From the NCBI RefSeq assembly GCF_021789175.1, contig NZ_CP084560.1:1550001-1614000 (forward strand): DNA of 64,000 nucleotides, read 5' to 3'. The DNA comes from Arthrobacter sp. FW306-2-2C-D06B (GTDB lineage Bacteria > Actinomycetota > Actinomycetes > Actinomycetales > Micrococcaceae). The position numbers and the translations under genes are program-made. The notes below the pieces were generated by a model. The model saw nothing but the letters and a program-made list of their open reading frames with translations, searched no databases and was not told where the DNA came from. Each line of letters starts with the position of its first letter. The stretch's first letter is position 1. Shown piece by piece: positions 47,275-57,057 of the stretch.

Positions 47275-47774
47275 GCCCCGCCGCTGATGAGGTGGCAGCG
47301 TCCGCCGTCGCCCTCGCCATCGAGCGGAGCATCACTGTGGCTACCGCGGAGTCCCTGACCGCCGGGCTGGTTGCCGCCACCCTCGCTGATACTCCGGGGG
47401 CGTCAGGCATGCTCCAGGGCGGGGTGGTCGCCTATCAGAACGCGGTCAAGGCCGGAATCCTGGGGGTGTCCGCAGAGCTGCTTTCCGCCGTCGGATCCGT
47501 CGACGCCGAGGTGGCGGTGGCCATGGCCGAGGGCGCCAGGCGCGCGTGCGGGGCCGACGTCGGGGTCTCCACTACGGGGGTTGCGGGGCCTTTGCCGCAC
47601 GACGGGAAGCCGGTTGGCACGGTCTTCATTGGCGTCGCCACGCAGGGCGGAGCCACAGCGCATGCCTACTCTTTTCCGGGAGACCGGCCAAGTATCCGTG
47701 CGCAGGCAACGGCAGCCGCATTGGAGCGCTTGCTGGAGTGCCTTGTCCATGCCGACCTACCGCACGTAAAGTAG
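47271..47774 (+). CDS. CinA-family protein (nicotinamide-nucleotide amidohydrolase domain)
   Basis: This 167-residue protein is the C-terminal CinA/PncC domain on its own, which deamidates nicotinamide mononucleotide in NAD recycling. The typical segments TVATAESLTAGLVAATL, GGVVAYQNAVKAGILGV and STTGVAGPLPHDGKPVGTV are present. The N-terminal CinA domain is absent, a common state in Actinobacteria. It overlaps pgsA by 4 bp and precedes the ClgR-type regulator. Confidence 0.93.
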   Translation: MSPAADEVAASAVALAIERSITVATAESLTAGLVAATLADTPGASGMLQGGVVAYQNAVKAGILGVSAELLSAVGSVDAEVAVAMAEGARRACGADVGVSTTGVAGPLPHDGKPVGTVFIGVATQGGATAHAYSFPGDRPSIRAQATAAALERLLECLVHADLPHVK

Positions 47775-47999
47775 CCGGGAACAAAAACAGCGGCCCAATA
47801 GTTGTTACATTGTGTCGCCCCGGAATGGCCGGGGCGCCTAGGATGTAGAAAACAACCGGTGCACCGGCAAGGTGAACCGGACTCACGAGGGAGCAAGGCG
47901 ATACAGATGGTTAAGCAGCCCGTATCCGTAAACGGCGTTGTCCGCTGGAAGGATGTGGGCTTGGCCGAGAAGGCACCGAGCGAACAGAAGGAGCGCAAA

Positions 48000-48359
48000 A
48001 TGGTTGTTCTGCGTCACGAAATTGGTGATGTCCTGCGCGATGTCCGTCAGCGCCAGGGCCGTACGCTCCGCGAAGTCTCACACAGCGCCCGCGTTTCCCT
48101 TGGCTACCTGAGCGAAGTTGAGCGCGGCCAGAAGGAAGCATCCTCAGAGCTGCTGTCCTCGATTTGCTCGGCCCTGGACGTTCCGCTGTCCGGCATGCTC
48201 CGCGAGGTCAGTGACCGGGTTGCGGTCGCCGAAGGCGTCGCTGTTCCGGACACCGTCCCGCAGGAATTCGCGCAGCGCTACGGCCGCGATCTTGACCGCG
48301 AGCTCAGCGCCGAACTGAACGACGATTTCACCCAGGGCATGCTCTCCGGAGCCCGCTAG
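48000..48359 (+). CDS. clgR: XRE-family regulator, ClgR type
   Basis: ClgR activates clp protease and other proteostasis genes in Actinobacteria. The 119-residue protein has the helix-turn-helix [20 protein letters not shown] followed by [20 protein letters not shown], nearly identical to known ClgR proteins. The ATG at 48000 was chosen because AAGGAG lies 6 nt upstream and it matches known ClgR N-termini; an in-frame ATG at 47907 would add 31 residues. It sits downstream of cinA and upstream of recA as in other Actinobacteria. Confidence 0.92.
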   Translation: MVVLRHEIGDVLRDVRQRQGRTLREVSHSARVSLGYLSEVERGQKEASSELLSSICSALDVPLSGMLREVSDRVAVAEGVAVPDTVPQEFAQRYGRDLDRELSAELNDDFTQGMLSGAR

Positions 48360-48387
48360 GCGGACCCGGCTCCGGTACGCAGTTGGA

Positions 48388-48426
48388 AAGGAGGGCCTCC
48401 ATACGGAGGCCCTCCTTCTTTGGTCT
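48388..48426. terminator. Strong hairpin between convergent clgR and marR-like genes
   Basis: Arms AAGGAGGGCCTCC (48388-48400) and its complement (48405-48417) are perfect over 13 bp with loop ATAC, followed by CTTTGG then TCTTTT on the plus strand. It lies between two converging genes and may serve both. Confidence 0.85.
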
Positions 48427-48444
48427 TTTGCGGGGTTGGCGCGG

Positions 48445-48942
48445 TCAGTCCTTGCCGATTCCTTCGCCGTACGCAGCGTTGAGCCGTTCTATGTAGTCCG
48501 CGAGCGTCTGGATTTCTTCCAGGGGCCACTCACCCAGGCGCTCCCGGAATACTTGCCGGCGTGCGTCCTGGACCTGGTGCATCTTTTCTTCGCCTTTCGG
48601 GGTGAGCCGGATCGATTGTGCGCGGCCATCCTGGGGGTCGGCTTCCTTGTAGACCATGCCGATGCTTTCGAGGAACGCGATCTGGCGGCTCACTGAAGGC
48701 TTCCCGACGCCGATGCACGAGGCGAGCTCCGTCAGGCGGATCGGACCCTCCTTCCGGATGATCGACAGCAGTCCGTATGCGGCTGGTTCCATGTCGGGAT
48801 GGACCTGCCGGGATAACTGGTGGGACAGCGATCGTGCGCGTCGCCAGAACATGCTCAGCTGGTGTTCCACCTGCTGGAGGGCGGCGTCGACGTTGTCGCC
48901 TGCCTCCACCATCTCTGGCGCGTCGTCGGGAGTGTTGCTCAT
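48445..48942 (-). CDS. MarR-family transcriptional regulator
   Basis: This 165-residue winged-helix regulator shows the MarR helices LSHQLSRQVHPDMEPAAYGLL, the recognition region LTELASCIGVGKPSVSRQI and the wing segment YKEADPQDGRAQSIRLTPKG. Its ligand is unknown. The start at 48942 is preferred, although in-frame ATGs at 48951 and 48969 exist. An inverted repeat at 48954-48980 in the divergent promoter with the DUF3046 gene could be its operator. Confidence 0.87.
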   Translation of the reverse strand: MSNTPDDAPEMVEAGDNVDAALQQVEHQLSMFWRRARSLSHQLSRQVHPDMEPAAYGLLSIIRKEGPIRLTELASCIGVGKPSVSRQIAFLESIGMVYKEADPQDGRAQSIRLTPKGEEKMHQVQDARRQVFRERLGEWPLEEIQTLADYIERLNAAYGEGIGKD

Positions 48943-48953
48943 GACAACCATTC

Positions 48954-48980
48954 TAGAGTCCGCTCCCATGAGAGACTCTA
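48954..48980. promoter_or_regulatory. Inverted repeat in the marR/DUF3046 divergent promoter
   Basis: TAGAGTC (48954-48960) and GACTCTA (48974-48980) are exact complements with centres 20 bp apart, that is two helix turns. The position between the two divergent starts fits a dimeric regulator site. The link to the MarR-like protein is an inference. Confidence 0.4.
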
Positions 48981-48983
48981 TTG

Positions 48984-49223
48984 GTGCGGATCAGTGACTT
49001 CTGGCGGCTGATGGACGATGAATTCGGGGCTGGCTACTCCCGGGTCCTCAGCAGCTCCCTTGTATTGGCCGGCGTCGGCGGCCGTACGGCAAACGACGCC
49101 TTGGCAGCGGGCTACAGCCCCCGCGACGTCTGGCTTGCCCTGTGCGACGTCCAGGACGTTCCTCAGGAGCGACGGCTCGGCAGGGATATCAAACCCGCCG
49201 ACAAGGGTTCCGGAACGTTCTGA
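48984..49223 (+). CDS. DUF3046 protein
   Basis: The 79-residue protein matches the actinobacterial DUF3046 family: RISDFWRLMDDEFGAGYSRVL at the start, a middle GGRTANDALAAGYSPRDVW and the motif LCDVQDVPQERR. The family lies just upstream of recA in most Actinobacteria and has no known function. The GTG at 48984 gives the conserved N-terminus; a TTG one codon upstream is in frame. Confidence 0.88.
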   Translation: MRISDFWRLMDDEFGAGYSRVLSSSLVLAGVGGRTANDALAAGYSPRDVWLALCDVQDVPQERRLGRDIKPADKGSGTF

Positions 49224-49258
49224 GTTCCGTTTCCTGGCGGACACGCCCACAAATTTGT

Positions 49259-49274
49259 TCGAATATCTGTTCGG
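49259..49274. promoter_or_regulatory. LexA-type SOS box upstream of recA
   Basis: TCGAATATCTGTTCGG matches the actinobacterial LexA consensus at 10 of 12 defined positions. It lies 190 bp before the recA start, in the gap after the DUF3046 gene, so the SOS-controlled transcript has a long leader. Confidence 0.78.
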
Positions 49275-49375
49275 ATGAGGCTATGCTCCTTTCAGAGGAA
49301 AATTGACCCTAGCGGACCGTTTTTCGCATCATTCGGATCCTGTGGTTTTCCACATAGACGAAGTCGCACACAAGA

Positions 49376-49398
49376 TTGTCAGCGGGTCGTACTAGCGT
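49376..49398 (+). promoter_or_regulatory. PafBC/RecA-NDp-type DNA-damage promoter of recA
   Basis: TTGTCAGCG at 49376-49384, then 8 nt, then TAGCGT at 49393-49398. This fits the mycobacterial LexA-independent damage promoter (TTGTCAGTG, 8 nt, TANNNT) in sequence and spacing, with one change in the upstream element. It would start transcription near 49405, about 60 bp before recA. Confidence 0.82.
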
Positions 49399-49463
49399 CG
49401 GATGAGACAGGAAAGCGGCCGTTCAGGCCAGTCCACAGCGAGAAAGCATCAGAGGTGTGAACC

Positions 49464-50513
49464 ATGGCGGCAAACCAGGATCGTGAGAAGGCGCTCGAGG
49501 CAGCGCTTGCCCAGATCGACAAGCAATTCGGCAAGGGCTCGGTCATGCGCCTTGGGGACGAAGTCCGGGCGCCGATCGAGGTCATTCCGACCGGCTCCAT
49601 CGCCTTGGACGTCGCTCTTGGCATTGGCGGGTTGCCTCGTGGCCGGGTCGTCGAGATCTACGGTCCGGAATCCTCCGGTAAGACCACCGTCGCGCTTCAC
49701 GCGGTGGCGAACGCCCAGCGCCAGGGTGGCATCGCAGCCTTCATCGACGCAGAGCACGCCCTCGATCCCGAGTACGCGGCAAAACTGGGCGTCGATACCG
49801 ACGCGCTATTGGTTTCGCAGCCGGACACCGGTGAGCAGGCGCTTGAGATCATGGACATGCTGATCGGCTCAGGTTCCTTGGACGTCATCGTGATCGACTC
49901 CGTCGCCGCCTTGGTTCCCCGCGCTGAAATCGAAGGCGAAATGGGCGACTCCCACGTCGGCCTCCAGGCACGTCTCATGAGCCAGGCCCTTCGTAAGATC
50001 ACCGGCCGCCTGAGCCAGACGAAGACGACCGCTATCTTCATCAACCAGCTCCGTGAGAAGATCGGCGTCTTCTTCGGGTCCCCGGAAACAACTACCGGTG
50101 GTAAGGCCCTGAAGTTCTATGCCTCCATCCGCATCGACGTCCGACGCATCCAGACGCTGAAGGAAGGCGCGGATTCCGTAGGTAACCGCACCAAGGCCAA
50201 GATCGTCAAAAACAAGATGGCTCCGCCCTTCAAAATCGCGGAGTTCGACATCATCTATGGCCAGGGCATTTCCCGTGAGGGCGGCATCATCGACATGGGC
50301 GTCGAGCACGGCATCATCAAGAAGTCCGGTTCATGGTTCACCTACGACGGTGACCAGCTGGGGCAGGGCATGGAGAACTCCCGCCGCTTCCTGCGCGACA
50401 ACCCGGAGTTGGCCGCGGACCTCGAGCGGCTCATCAAGGAAAAGCTTGGCGTCGGAGTGGTCAAGCCTGCCGAAGCCGAGAAATCTCCGAAGCTGAAGGC
50501 CGTTGACGGCTAA
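49464..50513 (+). CDS. recA: Recombinase RecA
   Basis: RecA drives homologous recombination and triggers LexA self-cleavage in the SOS response. The 349-residue protein has Walker A GPESSGKT near residue 72, the segment [18 protein letters not shown], Walker [13 protein letters not shown], the MAW-like loop and L2 region [19 protein letters not shown]. No intein is present. Two damage-responsive promoter elements precede it (LexA box and a PafBC-type promoter). recX overlaps its 3' end. Confidence 0.98.
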   Translation: MAANQDREKALEAALAQIDKQFGKGSVMRLGDEVRAPIEVIPTGSIALDVALGIGGLPRGRVVEIYGPESSGKTTVALHAVANAQRQGGIAAFIDAEHALDPEYAAKLGVDTDALLVSQPDTGEQALEIMDMLIGSGSLDVIVIDSVAALVPRAEIEGEMGDSHVGLQARLMSQALRKITGRLSQTKTTAIFINQLREKIGVFFGSPETTTGGKALKFYASIRIDVRRIQTLKEGADSVGNRTKAKIVKNKMAPPFKIAEFDIIYGQGISREGGIIDMGVEHGIIKKSGSWFTYDGDQLGQGMENSRRFLRDNPELAADLERLIKEKLGVGVVKPAEAEKSPKLKAVDG

Positions 50514-51120
50514 GCGCCAGGGCCATTCCCGGTCCTGGGGTCCGTCTGCGGATTCGTCCGTGGCAGCAGACCCTGAAGCCAATCCGGAAGCAGTTGCCCG
50601 GGCCATTGTGCTTCGCCAACTCACCAATTCGCCCAAGAGCAGGCTCCAGCTTGCGCGCAAACTGGCTGAGCGGAATGTGCCGGACGATGTGGCCGAAGCC
50701 GTATTGGACCGCTTCGAGGAAGTCCGGCTCATTGATGACGCCGACTTCGCGGAGATGTGGGTCCGCAGCCGTGCGCAGTCGAGGAAACTCGCCCGGGGTG
50801 CCTTGAGACGCGAATTGGCGGACAAGGGCATCGACGGCGAAACGGCCGAGAAGGCCCTTGCACAGGTGAGCGATGACGACGAGCGGAACGCTGCCAGGGA
50901 CCTGGTCGCCCGACGTTTGAGGGCCGGAACAGACCTTTCCGACAGGACCGAGCGGGACAAGCAAACCCGGCGGCTCGCGTCGATGCTTGCCCGTAAGGGC
51001 TACCAACCATCGGCGGCGTTCCGGATCGTCGGCGAGGTCCTGGACGAAGCCTTGTCGGGGGAGCCGGAGTCGCACGGTGCGGGGGTGCGCGGTGGCGGTG
51101 AAGCAGAGGACATCGGTTAG
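50503..51120 (+). CDS. recX: Regulatory protein RecX
   Basis: RecX binds RecA and limits its filament activity. The 205-residue protein shows the repeat-helix pattern [38 protein letters not shown] and [19 protein letters not shown]. The likely start is TTG at 50503, giving an 11-bp overlap with recA; later in-frame GTG codons are possible. Coupling to recA is usual in Actinobacteria. Confidence 0.9.
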   Translation: MTAKRQGHSRSWGPSADSSVAADPEANPEAVARAIVLRQLTNSPKSRLQLARKLAERNVPDDVAEAVLDRFEEVRLIDDADFAEMWVRSRAQSRKLARGALRRELADKGIDGETAEKALAQVSDDDERNAARDLVARRLRAGTDLSDRTERDKQTRRLASMLARKGYQPSAAFRIVGEVLDEALSGEPESHGAGVRGGGEAEDIG

Positions 51121-51249
51121 GCGGCCTCGCCGGCGTAACTGAGAGCTGCCTGTGAGTATTGTGCCGTCCGGCGGGGATGGGTGGCTTCTTGGCGGTCTTC
51201 GGCTAGGGTTCTGGACTAGTGTTCCGAGTCGGGAAGCAGGTCAGATCCA

Positions 51250-52497
51250 ATGAATCCGTTGTCGTTACGGCTTTCGGCAATCATTGTGCCCCTGCTTGTG
51301 GCGTCGCTTCTCCAAGCGGGCCCGGCTTCCGCGGACGACGATGCCCCGCCGTCGGGGTACCCCAGTTGGGCAGAGGTGCAGCAGGCCCAAGGGAACGAAG
51401 CTGCCGCAAGCGCCGAAGTGGACCGCATCAACCAGTTATTGGCCGGTCTTCAACAGAAGTCGGGCGAGCTCGGTGCGGCAGCCATCAAGGCGGGAACTGA
51501 GTACGCGAAGGCCCATGACGCCCTGCAGCATCAGCAGGCAGTCACGCAGAAACTGGCTGAGGCGTCCCAGCAGGCCAAGGCAAAAGCGGATTCACTGAAG
51601 AAGGCGACTTCCTCCCTGGTGGTCAAGGCATACGAGTCGGGCGGCTTCGATCCCGGGCCCTGGTCCCTTGCGAATGCTGCGATCGCACCGGACAATATTC
51701 AAAATTTCGCCTTGCTGAACAAGGTCCTCGATCGTACGGCGAAGCTGCACGATGATGCGCTGAGCGCTTCGCAGGCATCCGCCGCGGCAACCGCGCAGGA
51801 ACAAGCTGCCCGCGATGTCTTGGCCCAGTTGGACAGTGACGCTGCGGCAAAGGCCCAGGCCGCGGAGTCTGCGAGGCGCGCCGCCGAAGACAGTGTTGCC
51901 GCCACGGACGGCCAGCGAAAGACCATGGTCGCCCAGCTCGCGTCCCTGACGTCCACTTCTGCTGCAGTCGCGCAGAAATACCAGGACGGCCAGGTGGCGC
52001 TTGCCGCTTATCAGGCTGCCCAGGAGGCCAAAAGGGAGGCGGCACAGCGCAAGGCTGAGGCCGACGCCCTGGTGGCAGCCAACCAGCGGGCGGCGCAGCA
52101 GCAAGCCGTCCAGCCGCCCATTAGCAGCGGAGGCGGCAGCAGCGGGGGGCTCGTGGGCGGGGGAGGCGGTGGCGGGGGAAACGTCGTCAACGACCCCGCA
52201 GGTGCACGGCAATACGCGTCCTCCCGGCTCGCCGCCTACGGGTGGGGCCAGGACCAAATGCAGTGCCTGTCCCAGCTGTGGACCCAGGAATCAAGCTGGA
52301 TGACAGATGCCACCAATCCCAGCAGCGGCGCCTACGGTGTTGCGCAGGCGCTGCCACCGGATAAGTACTATTCGGCAGGCAGCGATTGGCTCAGCAACTA
52401 CCGGACACAGATCGATTGGGGCCTCGGCTATATCCGCGACCGCTACGGTTCGCCCTGCAACGCCTGGCAGCATGAGATGGGCTTCAACTGGTACTAG
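51250..52497 (+). CDS. Secreted coiled-coil protein with lysozyme/transglycosylase-like C-terminus
   Basis: This 415-residue exported protein has a signal peptide (residues 1-28, ending before ASADDD), a long Ala/Gln-rich coiled coil (about 45-280), a Gly/Ser linker (about 295-315) and a C-terminal domain with [19 protein letters not shown] and [19 protein letters not shown]. The last part resembles lytic-transglycosylase or aggregation-promoting-factor domains; the Glu in TQESSW would be catalytic. It probably acts on the cell wall. It is a single gene between recX and miaB. Confidence 0.8.
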   Translation: MNPLSLRLSAIIVPLLVASLLQAGPASADDDAPPSGYPSWAEVQQAQGNEAAASAEVDRINQLLAGLQQKSGELGAAAIKAGTEYAKAHDALQHQQAVTQKLAEASQQAKAKADSLKKATSSLVVKAYESGGFDPGPWSLANAAIAPDNIQNFALLNKVLDRTAKLHDDALSASQASAAATAQEQAARDVLAQLDSDAAAKAQAAESARRAAEDSVAATDGQRKTMVAQLASLTSTSAAVAQKYQDGQVALAAYQAAQEAKREAAQRKAEADALVAANQRAAQQQAVQPPISSGGGSSGGLVGGGGGGGGNVVNDPAGARQYASSRLAAYGWGQDQMQCLSQLWTQESSWMTDATNPSSGAYGVAQALPPDKYYSAGSDWLSNYRTQIDWGLGYIRDRYGSPCNAWQHEMGFNWY

Positions 52498-52519
52498 TCC
52501 GAGGGGCTACCCTAGATTG

Positions 52520-54106
52520 GTGAGTTCCCCTTCCGCAGCACCAGCACCAGCCCCCGTTCAGCAGCCCGCACAGGTCCCTGTCAGCGACCCGGCACCCGAG
52601 CACGGCGCGAAGCGCACCTACCAGGTCCGCACCTTCGGTTGCCAAATGAATGTCCATGACTCCGAGCGCATGGCCGGACTCCTGGAGGATGCAGGATACG
52701 TACCTTTCGATGGCGGCGTCGCCGACGTCGTGGTCTTCAACACCTGCGCAGTCCGCGAGAACGCCGACAACAAGCTTTACGGCAACCTCGGGGAACTCAA
52801 GCAGGTCAAGGCTGCCCATCCGGGCATGCAGATCGCCGTGGGCGGATGCCTGGCGCAAAAGGACCGCGAAACCATCGTGCGCAAGGCTCCGTGGGTGGAT
52901 GCGGTGTTCGGAACCCACAATGTGGGGGCGCTCCCGGCGTTGCTGGACAGGGCCCGCCACAACAACGAGGCACAGCTCGAAATCCTGGAATCGCTCGACG
53001 TCTTTCCCTCCACCTTGCCGACCAAGCGTGACTCCGTGTACTCGGGATGGGTTTCCATCTCCGTCGGGTGCAACAACACCTGCACGTTCTGCATCGTCCC
53101 GTCGCTCCGCGGCAAGGAAAAGGACCGCCGTCCCGGCGAGATCCTGGCGGAAATCCAGGCCTTGGTGGACGACGGCGCCGTCGAGGTCACCCTGCTCGGC
53201 CAAAACGTGAACTCCTACGGCGTGGAATTCGGGGACCGCCTGGCTTTCTCCAAACTGTTGCGCGCCTGCGGTGACATCGAAGGCCTTGAGCGTGTCCGCT
53301 TCACGAGCCCGCACCCGGCTGCCTTCACTGACGACGTCATCGACGCGATGGCCGAGACCCCCAACGTCATGCCGCAATTGCACATGCCACTCCAGTCCGG
53401 CTCGGACAAGGTCCTCAAGGACATGCGCCGCTCCTACCGCTCCACCAAGTTCCTGGGGATCCTGGACAAGGTCCGTGACAGGATTCCCCACGCCGCGATT
53501 ACCACCGACATCATCGTGGGCTTCCCCGGGGAGACCGAAGCGGACTTCCAAGACACGCTCGACGTCGTCGAGAAGTCGCGCTTCGCCTCAGCCTTCACGT
53601 TCCAGTACTCCAAGCGGCCAGGCACCCCCGCCGCGGAGCTTCCGGAACAGCTCCCCAAGGCCGTTGTCCAGGAACGCTACGAGCGGCTGACCGCCCTCCA
53701 GGACCGCATCGCGGCCGAGGAGAACGCGAAACAGCTCGGACGCCGGGTTGAACTCCTGGTCACGGCCCAGTCCGGACGCAAGGCAGAAGAAACGCATCGC
53801 TTGTCCGGCCGCTCCCAGGACCAGCGGCTGGTCCACTTCTCCGTGCCCGAAGGCGCAGAGACCCCGCGGCCCGGCGACTTCGTCACCGTGACGATCACCG
53901 GGGCTGCTGCCTTCCACCTCGTCTCCGATCCGGCAACGACGGCGGACTACAGCTTGCGGCGCTCCCGTGCGGGCGACGCGTGGGACCGTTCGCAGGCCGA
54001 TTCCTGCGGCGTTCCGGCACCGGGTGCTGCGGGCGCCGGCATCGGGTCCGCAGGGTCGAAGGGCGTCTCCCTCGGCATGCCGTCGCTTCCCGTGCGGCGC
54101 GGCTAG
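52520..54106 (+). CDS. miaB: tRNA-2-methylthio-N6-dimethylallyladenosine synthase MiaB
   Basis: MiaB methylthiolates i6A37 in tRNAs using two iron-sulfur clusters. The 528-residue protein has an Ala/Pro-rich N-terminus, the UPF0004 domain with Cys in [23 protein letters not shown] and [10 protein letters not shown], the radical-SAM motif CNNTCTFC and a C-terminal TRAM domain. The GTG at 52520 was chosen; TACCCT at 52508-52513 ends 6 nt before it. Its substrate comes from the next gene, miaA. Confidence 0.95.
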   Translation: MSSPSAAPAPAPVQQPAQVPVSDPAPEHGAKRTYQVRTFGCQMNVHDSERMAGLLEDAGYVPFDGGVADVVVFNTCAVRENADNKLYGNLGELKQVKAAHPGMQIAVGGCLAQKDRETIVRKAPWVDAVFGTHNVGALPALLDRARHNNEAQLEILESLDVFPSTLPTKRDSVYSGWVSISVGCNNTCTFCIVPSLRGKEKDRRPGEILAEIQALVDDGAVEVTLLGQNVNSYGVEFGDRLAFSKLLRACGDIEGLERVRFTSPHPAAFTDDVIDAMAETPNVMPQLHMPLQSGSDKVLKDMRRSYRSTKFLGILDKVRDRIPHAAITTDIIVGFPGETEADFQDTLDVVEKSRFASAFTFQYSKRPGTPAAELPEQLPKAVVQERYERLTALQDRIAAEENAKQLGRRVELLVTAQSGRKAEETHRLSGRSQDQRLVHFSVPEGAETPRPGDFVTVTITGAAAFHLVSDPATTADYSLRRSRAGDAWDRSQADSCGVPAPGAAGAGIGSAGSKGVSLGMPSLPVRRG

Positions 54107-54112
54107 CCCGGC

Positions 54113-55054
54113 ATGGCAGCAGTACCGGCCGGATCAGCGGATCCGAATCCGCCGGTGATCGCCGTCGTCGGACCCACCGGTTCCGGTAAGTCCGATCTCG
54201 CCGTCCACCTGGCCCTCGCGATCGACGGCGAGGTCATCAACGCCGATGCCATGCAGTTCTACCGCGGAATGGATATCGGCACGGCCAAGATCAGCGTCCC
54301 CGAACGCAGGGGAGTGCCCCACCACCTCCTGGACACGATGGATGTCACCGAGGAAGCCAGCGTCTCCGCTTTCCAGGCCGACTGCCGGGCCGCGATCCGT
54401 GATATCCATCACCGCGGCAAGCGTGCCATCCTGGTGGGCGGCTCCGGGCTTTATGTCCGGGCAGCGTTGGATGTCCTGGAATTTCCCGGCACGGACCCCG
54501 GTGTACGGCAACGGCTGGAGCAGGAGCACGAGGCATCCGGCCTCCCAGGCCTCCAGGAGCGCCTGCAACGCGTCGACCCCGTGTCCGCCGGAAGGCTCGG
54601 TGACGCACGCCGCGTCATCCGCGCGCTGGAAGTCTTCGAGCTCACGGGGCGCCCGTTCAGCTCGTTCATGCCGAAGCGAGAGTATTTCCAGCCGGCCGTG
54701 CAGATAGGGCTCGACGTCGACCGCGGAGTACTGCGCGAGCGTTTGGCCGAGCGCGTCCTGGGGATGGTCGACGCGGGACTTCTTGGAGAGGTCGCCCGGC
54801 TGGACGCCGCCGGACTGCGACAAGGCAAGACGGCGTCGCGGGCGCTCGGATATGCCCAGTTCCTGAGGGTCCTCGACGGCGAGTCCGACCCGGCTACCGC
54901 GGCTGAAGAAACCACCGTGGCGACCCGCCAATTCGCCCGCCGCCAGCTCACCTGGTTCCGGGCCGACCCCCGGATCCATTGGCTTGGCTGGCAGGATCCG
55001 GATTTGGTGGCCAAAGCGGCAGAAATCTGCGCGAGTCCGGCGTCGGTGATTTAG
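54113..55054 (+). CDS. miaA: tRNA dimethylallyltransferase MiaA
   Basis: MiaA adds the dimethylallyl group to A37 of tRNA, giving the substrate of MiaB. The 313-residue protein has the P-loop [15 protein letters not shown], the [15 protein letters not shown] segment and the [14 protein letters not shown] motif. It starts 6 bp after miaB. The DMAPP donor comes from the MEP pathway, two genes of which lie at the window start. Confidence 0.96.
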   Translation: MAAVPAGSADPNPPVIAVVGPTGSGKSDLAVHLALAIDGEVINADAMQFYRGMDIGTAKISVPERRGVPHHLLDTMDVTEEASVSAFQADCRAAIRDIHHRGKRAILVGGSGLYVRAALDVLEFPGTDPGVRQRLEQEHEASGLPGLQERLQRVDPVSAGRLGDARRVIRALEVFELTGRPFSSFMPKREYFQPAVQIGLDVDRGVLRERLAERVLGMVDAGLLGEVARLDAAGLRQGKTASRALGYAQFLRVLDGESDPATAAEETTVATRQFARRQLTWFRADPRIHWLGWQDPDLVAKAAEICASPASVI

Positions 55055-55085
55055 GCGCAACCCTTAGTGCAGGTAGCCTTGAGCC

Positions 55086-56054
55086 ATGGATGAAACCCTC
55101 GCATTTTCCGCCCCGCAGCCTGCCGCTGCCGGCGGTGCCGTACCCGCCTCCGGTCTTCACGGCCTGGCGTTCTCCAAGGGGCACGGTACGGGCAACGACT
55201 TCGTCCTCATAGCGGACCCCGAAGACGCGCACCAGATTTCCCCGGAGCAGGTCGCGGCACTTTGTGACCGCCACGTGGGCATCGGCGGGGACGGGCTCAT
55301 CCGGGCGGTCCCGTCACGGTTCCTGTCCGAAGGACTTCAGCTGCTCGAAGCAGACTCCGATGCCGAGTGGTTCATGGACTACCGCAACGGCGACGGGTCC
55401 CTGTCCGAGATGTGCGGCAACGGCGTCCGCGTCTTCGTCCAATTCCTGATCGAGCAGGGCCTTGTCACGCTCAACGCCGGTGAATCCCTGACTATCGGGA
55501 CGCGCGGCGGCATCAAGAAGATTGTCCGGACCGCTGAGGGCTTTGCGGTGGACATGGGTCCTTGGGAGTTCATTTTCCCCAAGGATGCCACCAGCAAGGC
55601 CATGGACTCCCTCGTCAGCGCCGACGGACTGGAGGTCGCCCGGCCTGCCCTTTCCGTCAGCATGGGCAACCCGCACACCGTAGTTGCATTGGCCGAACTG
55701 TCCGAACTCAAATCCACGCAGCTCTTCAAGGCGCCCGTCGTTGATCCCAAGCCGGCCAACGGCACCAACGTCGAGTTCGTGGTTCCCGCGGAGCCCCTCG
55801 TTCACGACGGCACAGGCAACATCACCATGCGGGTCCACGAACGCGGCGTCGGCGAGACCCAGTCGTGCGGCACCGGGGCCTGCGCGGCCGCCGTCGCCAT
55901 CCGCCACTGGGCCGGGGAAGGCGCTCCCGACACTTGGCGCGTCAAGGTGCCGGGCGGCGTCGTCGGCGTGCGGTTCTTCCCGGGAGAAAGCGGCCGTGAA
56001 CACGTGGAGCTCAGCGGCCCCGCCGTGATCGTCGCTAGCGGGACGCTTTCCTGA
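55086..56054 (+). CDS. dapF: Diaminopimelate epimerase
   Basis: DapF interconverts LL- and meso-diaminopimelate for lysine and peptidoglycan. The two catalytic cysteines are in SEMCGNGVRVF (about residue 113) and QSCGTGACAAAVA (about residue 262). TAGCCT at 55074-55079 ends 6 nt before the ATG, so the mRNA may be leaderless. The 3' end overlaps the convergent methyltransferase gene by 20 bp. Length (322) is normal. Confidence 0.96.
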   Translation: MDETLAFSAPQPAAAGGAVPASGLHGLAFSKGHGTGNDFVLIADPEDAHQISPEQVAALCDRHVGIGGDGLIRAVPSRFLSEGLQLLEADSDAEWFMDYRNGDGSLSEMCGNGVRVFVQFLIEQGLVTLNAGESLTIGTRGGIKKIVRTAEGFAVDMGPWEFIFPKDATSKAMDSLVSADGLEVARPALSVSMGNPHTVVALAELSELKSTQLFKAPVVDPKPANGTNVEFVVPAEPLVHDGTGNITMRVHERGVGETQSCGTGACAAAVAIRHWAGEGAPDTWRVKVPGGVVGVRFFPGESGREHVELSGPAVIVASGTLS

Positions 56055-56649
56055 TCCGCAGCACGCGGAAGGATTTCGACGTACTTTCCCGGGATATCGA
56101 GAAGGAACCGTCGAGGGTATCGGCCAGCCAACGCTGAAGCGAGTCCGCTCCAAGGTTTTTCTGCACCACAAGCCAGGCATTTCCACCCGGAGCGAGCCGC
56201 GGCAGCCACCTGAGCAGCAGATTGTGGAGTTCATCCTTGCCGATCCGGATGGGCGGGTTTGACCAGATGGTGTCGAACATCACGGCAGGGTCGACGTCGT
56301 CGGGCAGGCTCGCAGTGACATTCCCGAGCTCCAGCAGGGCGGCATTCTCGTTGGTCAAGGTGACGCAGCGCTCGTTGACATCAACGGCATGGACGCGCGC
56401 GTGCGGAGCCATGAGCCCCATCGTCAACGCAATGGGACCCCAGCCGCAGCCGATGTCCAGCAGATTTCCCTGCGGTGCCGGCGGTGGAACCTCGGAAAGC
56501 AGGATCGCTGTTCCCTTGTCGATCCCGTCGGGGCTGAAGATGCCGCCCGATGTCTGGAGCCGGCGGGTCGCGCCGGCCAGTTCCACCGTGAGGGGCTTGC
56601 GGGTGAACGGCCCCGCGGGCTGTGCGCTGAAATAGTGAGCTGACTCCAT
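56035..56649 (-). CDS. Class I SAM-dependent methyltransferase, RsmC-like
   Basis: This 204-residue enzyme has a SAM-binding motif LLDIGCGWGPIALTMGL and the NPPIR motif (SNPPIRIGKDEL) typical of RsmC-type 16S rRNA guanine methyltransferases. The single-domain length suits the actinobacterial relatives. The ATG at 56649 was chosen because family homology (HYFSAQPAGP) begins there; an in-frame extension to 56703 is possible. It converges with dapF, overlapping by 20 bp. Confidence 0.88.
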   Translation of the reverse strand: MESAHYFSAQPAGPFTRKPLTVELAGATRRLQTSGGIFSPDGIDKGTAILLSEVPPPAPQGNLLDIGCGWGPIALTMGLMAPHARVHAVDVNERCVTLTNENAALLELGNVTASLPDDVDPAVMFDTIWSNPPIRIGKDELHNLLLRWLPRLAPGGNAWLVVQKNLGADSLQRWLADTLDGSFSISRESTSKSFRVLRIRKASR

Positions 56650-56747
56650 AGCTTGCCAGATTAGTGGCCAGCAGCGGGCAAGGGAAACCGCCCACCGCGA
56701 CAAACCGGCCCAACCCGGGCTTGACGGGGTCTGATAGTCTGATGCGC

Positions 56748-56768
56748 ATGTTCCTGATCTTTGAGTAG
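56748..56768 (+). CDS. Possible hexapeptide upstream ORF in the hflX leader
   Basis: ATG TTC CTG ATC TTT GAG TAG encodes MFLIFE. TAGTCT at 56735-56740 ends 7 nt before the ATG, so a leaderless transcript could start right at this ORF. It is followed by two copies of AGTAGCCGGC (56764-56773 and 56782-56791). Its hydrophobic Phe/Leu/Ile composition recalls leader peptides that respond to ribosome drugs, but such a short frame can also occur by chance. Confidence 0.3.
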   Translation: MFLIFE

Positions 56769-57057
56769 CCGGCCATTTGTAAGTAGCCGGCAGTGCCCGC
56801 GACGCAGGCCTGCTTCATTTGCAGCGCCATTCCGCCTTGGCATGTCCGTTCCAGAAGTTGCATTTTGACGACTGGACACTCAGCAGATCGTCCCCTTCCC
56901 CTCCTGCGAGCTGTGCACGCAATCCGCGCAGACCGTTCCGGATGGAGATCCCAGACCATCGGCCGAGCCTTGCCAGGCATCAGCCCTGCGCGAATTCCGC
57001 GCCACAAGAGACGAATCGGCACTATTCTGGAAATGCCGAACCCCCCTAAAGGAGACC
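56769..57057 (+). other. Long untranslated leader upstream of hflX
   Basis: This stretch of about 290 bp carries no supported gene. It contains the AGTAGCCGGC direct repeat near its start, the palindrome GCAGGCCTGC near 56806 and several GC-rich complementary segments, but no intrinsic terminator with a T tract. AAAGGAG before 57058 is the hflX ribosome-binding site. Confidence 0.55.
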
